A DNA stretch of 64,000 bases, taken from JANQJA01 sp965267485 (GTDB taxonomy: Bacteria > Pseudomonadota > Gammaproteobacteria > Pseudomonadales > Azotimanducaceae). The notes beneath the pieces were generated by a model, which had not been told where the DNA came from, did not search any database, and saw only the letters and a program-made list of their open reading frames with translations. This document shows, one piece after another, positions 51,295 to 58,959 of the stretch (position 1 is the stretch's first letter; each line of letters starts with the position of its first letter). Both the position numbers and the translations under genes were made by a program. The DNA lies in NCBI GenBank assembly GCA_965267485.1, contig OZ254080.1, positions 3,782,001 to 3,846,000 of the forward strand, read 5' to 3'.

Positions 51295-52104
51295 ATGATC
51301 AAGGGCTGGACCGCAACCGCGCTGAATACGGCGCCGGATTCTCAAAACCAGATCCATGGTGACGAGATCGCTCAGCAATACGGCTTCAAGGGCGGGCTCG
51401 TGCCCGGCGTCACCATCTCGGCCTACCTGATCCAGCCGGCTATCGAGGCGTGGGGCATGGACTGGCTGCAACGCGGCAAAGCGCACGTGCGCGTCGGGTC
51501 ACCCCTCTATGACGGCGAGGAGTTCACTGTCGACATAACGGAGAGCAGCGATGCGGCCTATGCGGCCAAACTCGTGCGCCCGGACGGTACCGTCAGCGCG
51601 ACCGCGGAGGTCTCGCTTCCGAACGACGCCCCAACAGCACCGGCAATGCGCGGCGACGAGATCGCCGACAAGCACCACGTCGGCGACAAGGCCAGTCCGG
51701 AACGCTTTGCGGCGCTGAAGGAAGGCGGATGTCTCGCCTATCGGTATCGATGGGGCGCGAGCCATCGCATGAATGCCTATGTTCAGGACGATTCCCGAAT
51801 GCCGGCGCTGCTCAGGCTCGATGAGGGCGGCTATGCCAACATGTCGTTTCTCCTCGGCGTTTCGAACTGGATCTTCGCCAGCAATGCCAGGATGAACCCC
51901 TGGGTACACCTCGAGACGACCTCGCAGAACTTCAGGCCGGTGCCAAGAGACACCGTCATCGTTGCCGAGATGTCGGTGACGGACTTCTACAACAAGAAGG
52001 GCCACGAGTTCGCCGACGTCGAGGTCAACCTGTTCGACGAGGCCAACCATGAAGCCGTGTGCCAGATCCAGCTTCGCGCCATCTACCGGCTTCGCGGCCT
52101 GTGA
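51295..52104 (+). CDS. MaoC-like hotdog-fold protein
   Basis: A 269-residue protein. The NQIHGDEIAQQYGFKGGLVPGVTISAYL segment is characteristic of MaoC-like hydratases (N-x-I-H-x-D with a GF-x-G-x-PG loop), and a second hotdog-like half ends in VEVNLFDEANHEAVCQIQLRAIYRLR. It may be an enoyl-CoA hydratase or a non-enzymatic thioester-binding protein. It precedes the propeller gene with GTGA overlap. Confidence 0.75.
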   Translation: MIKGWTATALNTAPDSQNQIHGDEIAQQYGFKGGLVPGVTISAYLIQPAIEAWGMDWLQRGKAHVRVGSPLYDGEEFTVDITESSDAAYAAKLVRPDGTVSATAEVSLPNDAPTAPAMRGDEIADKHHVGDKASPERFAALKEGGCLAYRYRWGASHRMNAYVQDDSRMPALLRLDEGGYANMSFLLGVSNWIFASNARMNPWVHLETTSQNFRPVPRDTVIVAEMSVTDFYNKKGHEFADVEVNLFDEANHEAVCQIQLRAIYRLRGL

Positions 52105-53120
52105 GCACGTCGAACTTTCTGCGCCTGCTCTGCGCTGTTGGCGCCGCGCAGGCCCTCGCCTCGGAGATGCCCATGCAAGTAGAACGATTGCCCGACAATC
52201 CGATCATCTCACCCGCGCTGTCCGATTCAATCGGAGAGAATATCAACGGGCCCTCGGTCATTCGGGTGCCGGAGTGGGTTGAATCGCCGCTCGGCCGCTA
52301 TTACCTCTACTTCTCGCATCACAAGGGCACGTTCATCAGATTGGCGTATGCCGACGAACTCGCAGGCCCCTGGAAGATTCACGAGCCCGGCGCGCTCGAT
52401 CTCGCGGATTCCGGCTTTCCCACGGCCATCGACAAGGCGGACCTGGACCCGGCCTGGCGCGCACGGCTGGAGGCAACCGGTCGACCCGTCGACGACTTTC
52501 TGTACGCACACATCGCTTCGCCCGAGGCCGTCGTTGTACCCGACGCCGGGGAGATCAGGCTTTACTACCATGGCATGCTGCCGAACGGCACACAGATGTC
52601 GCGCGTCGCTGTTTCGCGCAACGGTCTCGATTTCGAGGCGCTCCCCGACATCATTGCGCGATCGTATCTCAGGGTCTTCCACCACGATGGCTGGTACTAC
52701 GGGCTCGCGATGCCCGGCGTGATCTACCGCTCACGCGATGGCCTCACGGACTGGCAGGAGGGCCCCACGCTCTTCGATACGAACATGCGCCATGCCGCAC
52801 TCCTGCAGGACGGCGACAGGCTGCAGGTCTTCTGGACCCGGGTCGGCGATACACCGGAACACATCAAGCGGTCGACCATCGACCTGGCTGAAGACTGGAT
52901 GCACTGGCAGGAATCCGAAGCCGTCGAAGTGTTGCGGCCGGAACTCGACTGGGAAGGCGCCACGCTGCCCCTTGAACCCTCTGTCAGGGGCGCCATTGAA
53001 CGGCCGGTGAACCAGCTTCGCGACCCGGAGATCTTCGTCGACGAATCCGGTACCTACCTGCTCTATTCCGTGGCGGGCGAGTCTGGCATTGGAATCGCGC
53101 GAATCGCGGAGGCACAGTAG
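52101..53120 (+). CDS. secreted GH43-like beta-propeller protein
   Basis: A protein of about 339 residues with an N-terminal signal (FLRLLCAVGAAQALA). It has five-bladed-propeller features of the GH43/GH32-like fold: NPIISPALSDSIGENINGPSVIRVP, YYLYFSHHKGTFIRLAYADELAGPW, AVVVPDAGEIRLYYHGM, YGLAMPGVIYRSRDGL and NQLRDPEIFVDESGTYLLYSVAGE. Catalytic acids cannot be assigned with confidence, so glycosidase activity is unproven. It starts at GTG 52101, overlapping the previous stop. Confidence 0.7.
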   Translation: MSTSNFLRLLCAVGAAQALASEMPMQVERLPDNPIISPALSDSIGENINGPSVIRVPEWVESPLGRYYLYFSHHKGTFIRLAYADELAGPWKIHEPGALDLADSGFPTAIDKADLDPAWRARLEATGRPVDDFLYAHIASPEAVVVPDAGEIRLYYHGMLPNGTQMSRVAVSRNGLDFEALPDIIARSYLRVFHHDGWYYGLAMPGVIYRSRDGLTDWQEGPTLFDTNMRHAALLQDGDRLQVFWTRVGDTPEHIKRSTIDLAEDWMHWQESEAVEVLRPELDWEGATLPLEPSVRGAIERPVNQLRDPEIFVDESGTYLLYSVAGESGIGIARIAEAQ

Positions 53121-53147
53121 ACCGACGCACCGCCGCCCCAACTCGGC

Positions 53148-53153
53148 TAGAAT
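53148..53153 (+). promoter_or_regulatory. candidate -10 box giving a near-leaderless mRNA for the RDD gene
   Basis: TAGAAT lies seven bases before ATG 53161, and no ribosome-binding site separates them. The spacing matches the box ahead of the phosphatase/Nudix gene. No clear -35 is visible. Confidence 0.35.
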
Positions 53154-53160
53154 GCGCGCG

Positions 53161-53613
53161 ATGCAAGACACCGTGAGCACAGACTACAGGAACGCGAGCC
53201 TCATCCGCCGTCTCGCCGCACTTGTCTATGACCTGTTCCTCATCGTTGCGATCTGGATGCTCAGCACGACACTGCTGGTGGCGTTCGTCGCCGATGGCGA
53301 TGAGGTGAGGGGCTGGCCGTTTCAGCTGCTGCTGTACTTCGAGTTGTTCGCGTTCTACTACGTCTTCTGGCGAATTCGTGGCCAGACCCTCGGCATGCAG
53401 GTCTGGAAGATCAAGGCCGTCAATGAGCGGGGCGAAATCATGGATGGCGAGCAGTGCGTCTTGCGCTTTCTGGCTGCGACGCTGTCGGTTGCGCCGTTCG
53501 GGCTCGGGCTGCTGTGGATCCTCACCAACCGGGAAAACCTCGCACTGCACGACCTCGCCACGAATACCCGCGTCATCTATCTGGGCGACAAACCCTACGA
53601 ATCAGAGCGCTAG
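53161..53613 (+). CDS. RDD-family membrane protein
   Basis: A 150-residue protein with three hydrophobic segments, opening with the RDD-type segment NASLIRRLAALVYDLFLIVAIWML, then YYVFWRIRGQTLGMQVWKIKAVNERG, and a C-terminal helix pair ending NRENLALHDLATNTRVIYL. RDD proteins are small transporter- or exchanger-like membrane proteins, with function undefined here. ATG 53161 is used; ATG 53152 is in frame. It is convergent with lptG six bases away. Confidence 0.87.
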   Translation: MQDTVSTDYRNASLIRRLAALVYDLFLIVAIWMLSTTLLVAFVADGDEVRGWPFQLLLYFELFAFYYVFWRIRGQTLGMQVWKIKAVNERGEIMDGEQCVLRFLAATLSVAPFGLGLLWILTNRENLALHDLATNTRVIYLGDKPYESER

Positions 53614-53619
53614 TGAACC

Positions 53620-54699
53620 CTAGCTCGCTCGCCGCAACAGCATGTAGCCCGCGGCAAAGCACACCAGAATCGGCAGCGCGATGGCGATCACCGGCGGAAA
53701 TCCGTAGACCAGACTCGCCGGGCCCAGGAGATCCTGAAGGAATTTGAAGAAGATGCCGAGCATGAGTCCGGCGACGATTCGCATACCCATCGTCGCACTG
53801 CGCAGCGGCCCGAAGATGAACGAAATTGCGATCAGCACGAGTCCGACCGTGGCAAGCGGCTGAAGAAGCTTCTGCCAGAAGCCGAGTTCGAAGCGGCGCG
53901 TGTTGAGGCCCTGCTCCTCAAGGTAGGCGATTTTCGCCTGCAGTTCGGCGATGGACATCCGGTCTGGTTCAACGAGGATCTCGGTGCTCAGCAGGTCAGG
54001 TGCGAGGCCGGTGTTCCACTGCAGGCTGGTTTGCTTGCGACTTGTCACCTCCGACCCCGTGAAGTCAGTCATCGTCACGTCTTCCATCAACCAGTAACGC
54101 TCGTCCGGGCGAACATCGTGGTACACGGCGCGTTCGGCAAACAGCGCGCGCTCCAGCCGGTTCGACTCGTCGAAGTAGTAGTGGCTGACACCGCCCAGTA
54201 CGCCAGACTGACTGACCTCATCGAAGTGCATGAAGACATCGCCTTCGCGATACCAGAACCCGAAGAACGGTGCGATATCGGTGTCGCTCGAGCGCGCCTC
54301 GATGCGACTGTTACGGGCCTGCCGCTCGATATCCGGCAGGACGAACTCACCGAGCAGCAGGCCAAAGACCACGAGACCGAGCGTCGGCTTCAGGGCACTC
54401 ACCGATATGGACCAGGTGGACACACCGGACGCGCGCATGACGACAAGCTCACTCGAACTCGCCAGCAGGCCGAGACCGGCCAGACAGCCGATCATCGCCG
54501 CGTACGGAATAATCTCGTAGGCCATGCGAGGCACGCTCAGGATGCAGTAAACCAGCACGCCCATGACGTTGTAGTTGTTCTCGATGTCCTGCAGCTGTTC
54601 GAGGAACGTGAACAGGGTCAGGATGCCGACGAGCGCGACCAGCGTCAGCGCCATCATCAGACTGACGGTACGAACGATGTAGCTGTCAATCTGTCGCAC
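53620..54699 (-). CDS. lptG: LptG, permease of the LPS export ABC transporter
   Basis: A protein of about 359 residues with six transmembrane helices around a periplasmic beta-jellyroll domain: RQIDSYIVRTVSLMMALTLVALVGILTLFTFLEQL, EIIPYAAMIGCLAGLGLLASSSELVVMRASGVS, then FIFGPLRSATMGMRIVAGLMLGIFFKFLQDL. LptG pairs with LptF and LptB to extract lipopolysaccharide from the inner membrane. GTG 54699 follows GGGGGG by six bases and gives the usual length; the open frame continues to GTG 54729. The start lies inside lptF. Confidence 0.94.
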   Translation of the reverse strand: MRQIDSYIVRTVSLMMALTLVALVGILTLFTFLEQLQDIENNYNVMGVLVYCILSVPRMAYEIIPYAAMIGCLAGLGLLASSSELVVMRASGVSTWSISVSALKPTLGLVVFGLLLGEFVLPDIERQARNSRIEARSSDTDIAPFFGFWYREGDVFMHFDEVSQSGVLGGVSHYYFDESNRLERALFAERAVYHDVRPDERYWLMEDVTMTDFTGSEVTSRKQTSLQWNTGLAPDLLSTEILVEPDRMSIAELQAKIAYLEEQGLNTRRFELGFWQKLLQPLATVGLVLIAISFIFGPLRSATMGMRIVAGLMLGIFFKFLQDLLGPASLVYGFPPVIAIALPILVCFAAGYMLLRRAS

Positions 54700-55795
54700 G
54701 GGCAGCCCCCCGGCGTGCGAAGAGTTCACTGATTCGGTCGAGGTGATACAGCGAAAAGACGAAGGCGATGAAGAACAGGTGCACGATCAGCAATCCGGGT
54801 TCAGGCGCGACCTGCTCCTTCTCTACCGCCGCGCGCATCGCTGAAAGCAGGATGACGTAGAGAAAGCAGCACACCATGCCCGGCAGGATGCGCGAGAATC
54901 GGCCCTGTCGTGGATTCACACGCGCCAGGGGCAACGCCATCAGCGCGATCACCGGCACCAGGATCGGCAGCGAGATTCGCCACTGCAACTCGGCGACCAC
55001 CTTGGGCCCCGCTTCAGCCAACAGGCTGAGTGTCGGGGTTGCCGAGCGGCTGCCCTGCTGCAGCGTACGATTGGTTCGGTGAATGAGCTGGCCGTACTCC
55101 TCGTACTCGATGATGCGCCAGTTTTCATCGCCGACCCTGCCGTCATAGCGGGCACCGTTGCGCAACACCAGAAAGCGGTTGCCGTCCTCGTCCTGGCGCG
55201 TTTCGCCGGACGCCGCCCTGACCACGGAACCTGCTTTCAGCCCGTAGTCGAAGCGACCATCGATCTCGTGCATGAACAGCGATTCGAGCCGACCCTCATC
55301 GTTAAGCCGCTCCGTGTACGTCACGCGCTCGCCGCTGCTGATGTTCTGAAATCGACCGGGTATCAGCGTGTCGAACTCGGTCAGGTTTTGCTGGCTGGTC
55401 AGGAGGTTTTCGAGTCGCGCTTCACCGTAGGGTTTGAGCCAGAGCGAGAACGCGCCCGTGAGCAGCATGACGATCGCCGAGAGGCCGAGCGTCAGCATCA
55501 TGAGGCGCGCCGGGCTCATCCCGCAGGCCTTGAGTACGACCATCTCGCTGTCGACGTAGAGACGCCCGTAGGCCAGCAGAATCGCAAGGAAGAAGCTGAT
55601 CGGCAGGATCAACTCGAGAAATCCCGGTAGCCGGTAGGCCATCAGAATCAGGAGAATCTCGGGCGTCAGCATGCCGTTGGCAGCATCCTGGAGGTAGCCA
55701 CTGAATCGCCAGAAAACCGAGATGAACAGCACGACCAGCGTGACCACCAGCATCGTGCCGAAAACTTCCCGGGCAAGGTATCGAAAAAGAATCAT
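54686..55795 (-). CDS. lptF: LptF, permease of the LPS export ABC transporter
   Basis: A protein of about 369 residues with the LptF layout: ILFRYLAREVFGTMLVVTLVVLFISVFWRFSGYL, then LILPISFFLAILLAYGRLYVDSEMVVLKACGMS, a periplasmic domain, and the C-terminal PLARVNPRQGRFSRILPGMVCCFLYVILL. It works with LptG, LptB and LptC in LPS transport. The open frame runs back to 55843; ATG 55795 begins the family sequence. Divergent from pepA with 90 bases between starts, the usual gammaproteobacterial order. Confidence 0.94.
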   Translation of the reverse strand: MILFRYLAREVFGTMLVVTLVVLFISVFWRFSGYLQDAANGMLTPEILLILMAYRLPGFLELILPISFFLAILLAYGRLYVDSEMVVLKACGMSPARLMMLTLGLSAIVMLLTGAFSLWLKPYGEARLENLLTSQQNLTEFDTLIPGRFQNISSGERVTYTERLNDEGRLESLFMHEIDGRFDYGLKAGSVVRAASGETRQDEDGNRFLVLRNGARYDGRVGDENWRIIEYEEYGQLIHRTNRTLQQGSRSATPTLSLLAEAGPKVVAELQWRISLPILVPVIALMALPLARVNPRQGRFSRILPGMVCCFLYVILLSAMRAAVEKEQVAPEPGLLIVHLFFIAFVFSLYHLDRISELFARRGAARATD

Positions 55796-55885
55796 CGCGA
55801 GCGCAGACGCAGGTTGCGCGATGTGACCGACATCGCCAAACACTATATTATCGCAGGAATTCAGTCGATCTCTTCAGGAGTTTCT

Positions 55886-57394
55886 ATGCAGTTCGGCACT
55901 CGCCTCGGTCATCCCGAAAAGACCCGGACCCAGTGTGTCATTGTCGGCGTCTTCGAAAACAACCAGCTTTCCGATTCCGCCAGGGTTCTGGACAAGGCCA
56001 GCAGTGGCGCCATCCGCAAGGTGCTGTCTCGTGGCGACATGAAGGGAAAGACCGGAGAGACCGTGCTGCTGCATGATGTCGACGGCATCAACGCGCAGCG
56101 TATCCTGCTCGTTGGACTCGGCAACGCCGAAACCAGCGATACGCCCCAGTACATCAAGGCGCTCGACAGCGCCATCGGCGTACTGAAGGGCACACCCGCG
56201 AAGAACGCGCTTTGCTGCCTGCTGGAAGGTGAAGCTGGCGGCAAGGATCTGTACTGGAAGGCACGCCGCATCGTCGAGCGCTTCGAGGAAGGCGTCTATC
56301 GGTTCGTTGACATGAAGGGCAAGCCCCCGGAAACGACGACGTCACTCGAGACCATTGACGTGTTCATCCCCTCGAAAGACGAACAGGACACCGTCGCGGC
56401 GGGCCTCGATGACGGGATGGCCGTCGCCCTCGGCATCAAGACGGCCAAGGATCTCGGCAACACGCCGGGGAATGTCTGCCACCCGACCTATCTCGCCGAG
56501 AAGGCGAAGCAAATCGCGAAGCAATACAAGTCAATCAGCGCGACCGTGCTCGACGAGACCGACATGGAAAAGCTGGGCATGGGCGCATTCCTCGCCGTGA
56601 GCGTCGGCAGCGAGCAACCCGGCAAACTCATCATCATGGAACACAAGGGTGGTGACCCGAAGGAAGCGCCGCACGTCCTGGTGGGCAAGGGCATTACGTT
56701 CGACACCGGCGGTATCTCGCTCAAGCCGGGCGCCGGCATGCAGGAGATGATCTGGGATATGTGCGGTGCGGCCAGCGTTTTCGGCGCAATGACCACGATC
56801 GCCGAGCAGGAACTGCCGATCAACGTCGTCGGCGTTGTCGCGGCAGCAGAGAACATGCCATCGGGTCGCGCCACCCGGCCGGGCGATATCGTCAAGACGA
56901 TGTCGGGCCAGACCGTCGAGATTCTGAATACCGACGCCGAGGGCCGCCTCGTTCTGTGCGATGCGCTCACCTATATCGACAAGTACAAGCCGAAGACCGT
57001 CATCGATATCGCCACGCTGACCGGCGCGCAGGTCGTTGCACTCGGCTCGCCCGCAGCCGCGATGTACGCCAACGACGATGCCCTGGCGGCCGACATCGAT
57101 GCCGCGGCAACGGAAACGTGGGACCGCGTCTGGCGAATGCCGCTCTGGGAAGACTACCAGGCGCAGCTCAACACACCATTCGCCGACATGCAGAACATCG
57201 GTGGTCGTGAGGCCGGCAGCGTCACTGCCGCCTGCTTCCTCGCCCGATTCACGAAGAAATATCGCTGGGCACACCTCGACATTGCCGGCCCGGCCTATCG
57301 CGCCAACGGCATGAACAAGAGCGCAACCGGTCGCCCCGTTGCGGCGCTGACCCAGTATCTGATGGATCGTGCGGACGAGGACGACGAGGCGTAG
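55886..57394 (+). CDS. pepA: leucyl aminopeptidase PepA
   Basis: A 502-residue M17 metallopeptidase. The C-terminal catalytic domain has VGKGITFDTGGISLKPGAGMQEM, the signature NTDAEGRLVL and the metal and catalytic residues around them, plus GREAGSVTAACFL. It is a cytoplasmic zinc/manganese exopeptidase; in E. coli PepA also binds DNA in site-specific recombination. ATG 55886 has TCAGGAG five bases upstream. holC follows about 50 bases on. Confidence 0.96.
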   Translation: MQFGTRLGHPEKTRTQCVIVGVFENNQLSDSARVLDKASSGAIRKVLSRGDMKGKTGETVLLHDVDGINAQRILLVGLGNAETSDTPQYIKALDSAIGVLKGTPAKNALCCLLEGEAGGKDLYWKARRIVERFEEGVYRFVDMKGKPPETTTSLETIDVFIPSKDEQDTVAAGLDDGMAVALGIKTAKDLGNTPGNVCHPTYLAEKAKQIAKQYKSISATVLDETDMEKLGMGAFLAVSVGSEQPGKLIIMEHKGGDPKEAPHVLVGKGITFDTGGISLKPGAGMQEMIWDMCGAASVFGAMTTIAEQELPINVVGVVAAAENMPSGRATRPGDIVKTMSGQTVEILNTDAEGRLVLCDALTYIDKYKPKTVIDIATLTGAQVVALGSPAAAMYANDDALAADIDAAATETWDRVWRMPLWEDYQAQLNTPFADMQNIGGREAGSVTAACFLARFTKKYRWAHLDIAGPAYRANGMNKSATGRPVAALTQYLMDRADEDDEA

Positions 57395-57446
57395 CGACAG
57401 AGCCACGTCACCCGGAGACAATCAAGGGAGCCGCAAAGTCCCCGAC

Positions 57447-57863
57447 ATGACGCGCATCGACTTTTACCAGATCGAAAACGATGAGCCGCCGCAGCTGTTC
57501 GCCTGCCGGCTCATCGACAAGGTCTATCGGCTCGGCCACCAGATCTACGTGCACACCCGCGACGCCGATGAGGCTGCGGCGCTCGATGACCTGCTCTGGA
57601 CGTTTCGGGCCGACCGCTTCATTCCGCACGCCTGCAAGCAGACCGGTGAAGACGCACCGATTCTGATCGGCCACGATGACGAGCCCGCCGACCACCACGA
57701 GGTGCTCGTCAACCTCTCCGGGGCAGTCCCGGATTTCTTCAGCCGATTCGAACGGGTCGCCGAGGTGGTCCCGCTCGACAGGAACAGCCGCGACGCGGCG
57801 CGCGCAAACTACAAGTTCTACAAGGATCGCGGCTACCCGCTCCAGTACCACGCGATGGGCTGA
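57447..57863 (+). CDS. holC: DNA polymerase III chi subunit HolC
   Basis: A 138-residue chi subunit with the family features: TRIDFYQIENDEPPQLFACRLIDKVYRLGHQIYVHT, FIPHACK, DAPILIGHDDEPADHHEVLVNLSGAVPDFFSRFERVAEVVP and the C-terminal NYKFYKDRGYPLQYHAM. Chi links the clamp loader to single-strand binding protein. It lies between pepA and valS, the usual position. Confidence 0.94.
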   Translation: MTRIDFYQIENDEPPQLFACRLIDKVYRLGHQIYVHTRDADEAAALDDLLWTFRADRFIPHACKQTGEDAPILIGHDDEPADHHEVLVNLSGAVPDFFSRFERVAEVVPLDRNSRDAARANYKFYKDRGYPLQYHAMG

Positions 57864-57869
57864 TGAGAG

Positions 57870-58883
57870 ATGTCCAAGGACGACGACGAGCAACCGGCAA
57901 AGCCCTCGCAGATTCCCCTGCTCGATGACGTCGTCTCCGAGGGCAAGCCCGTCCGCCGCCGGCGACGACCGAGGCAGGAAAAGAATTTCGACCTGAACCT
58001 GGACCCGGACCCGCCGGAAACCCTCGACCTGTTCGGCGATCTCGAGGACTTCTTCACCGACGACGAGACACCCGAAGAAGACGGCCCGTCAGGCAGCGCC
58101 GACGCTGCGCCGAAAACGCCGCCAGCTGGCGAGGACATTCGCGCCCAGGCCAGTGAAGTCGTCGACCGTCTGGTCAGGGAATACGCAGAGGACATGGTCC
58201 TGCGGCTGCGCAGCGAACTGACCCAACTCCTTGAGGAATTGGGCGATGACCCCGCGCCTGCCCCGACGCCCACGCCCGCACCCCGCACCTGGGATGGCCC
58301 TGAACTCTCGGCCTGGGCCCCATGGTTCCCGGTGGAGGTGGCGCAGCGGCTCGGCGGGGTCACGGCGAACTGGGCCGTCGTCGGTGGATGGGCGATCGAC
58401 CTGTTCCTCGGGGAGCATTCACGGGAGCACGAGGACATCGAGATCGAGTTGCCGCGCACCGAGTTGACTGCCGTGCTGCCCTGTTTCACCGATTGCGAAC
58501 TGTTTACCGTCGGAGACGGCGAGGTACGACGCATCAGGCGTACTGAGCAACCGCCCACCTCGAACCACCAGCTGTGGCTGGTCGAGCGAGCAACCGGCAA
58601 ATACCGGCTGGATATCATGCTCGTACCGGGCGATGAAGAAACCTGGATCTACCGACGCGACGAAACCCTCAAGGTACCTCGCGCAGAGATCACACTCCGC
58701 AGAAACAACATTCCCTTCCTGTCGCCAGAGATCGTGCTGTTCTTCAAGGCAAAGGCGACGCGGGACAAGGACAGCTTCGACTTTGAGCGTTGCCTGCCGC
58801 GCCTGACCTCGGATCGTCGCGCCTGGCTGCGCAATGCGCTGGAGCGTTTTCATCCCGAACACCCCTGGCTGCGACGCCTGTAA
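57870..58883 (+). CDS. fusion of an acidic holC-linked protein with a nucleotidyltransferase domain
   Basis: A 337-residue protein. Residues 1-130 are acidic and low-complexity, with QIPLLDDVVSEGKPV, a basic RRRRRPRQ patch and a helical DIRAQASEVVDRLVREYAEDMVLRL segment. I recall similar small proteins beside holC in other gammaproteobacteria. A proline-rich linker (APAPTPTPAPRT) follows. Residues 140-337 form a polymerase-beta-type nucleotidyltransferase resembling ANT(2'')-type aminoglycoside enzymes: VVGGWAIDLFLG (Gly172-Gly173) and HEDIEIELP with Asp189 and Glu191 as metal ligands. It could be an antibiotic-modifying, NMP-transferring or toxin-like enzyme. It starts six bases after holC. 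Confidence 0.82.
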   Translation: MSKDDDEQPAKPSQIPLLDDVVSEGKPVRRRRRPRQEKNFDLNLDPDPPETLDLFGDLEDFFTDDETPEEDGPSGSADAAPKTPPAGEDIRAQASEVVDRLVREYAEDMVLRLRSELTQLLEELGDDPAPAPTPTPAPRTWDGPELSAWAPWFPVEVAQRLGGVTANWAVVGGWAIDLFLGEHSREHEDIEIELPRTELTAVLPCFTDCELFTVGDGEVRRIRRTEQPPTSNHQLWLVERATGKYRLDIMLVPGDEETWIYRRDETLKVPRAEITLRRNNIPFLSPEIVLFFKAKATRDKDSFDFERCLPRLTSDRRAWLRNALERFHPEHPWLRRL

Positions 58884-58924
58884 AACCTCTCGTTTCACGG
58901 CTGCAGAGGCTCAAATCGAGCGTG

Positions 58925-58930
58925 TATAAT
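58925..58930 (+). promoter_or_regulatory. -10 box of a probable valS promoter
   Basis: A perfect TATAAT (in GTGTATAATCGCGC) lies 29 bases before the valS ATG, just after the nucleotidyltransferase stop. No strong -35 is visible at 16-18 bases upstream. Confidence 0.5.
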
Positions 58931-58959
58931 CGCGCTTCCGTCAATGTTGCGCCTTGTTT

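Noticed and set aside
56531..57421. 296-codon open frame antisense to pepA
   Set aside because: Shadow of the aminopeptidase coding region; no ribosome site or motif.
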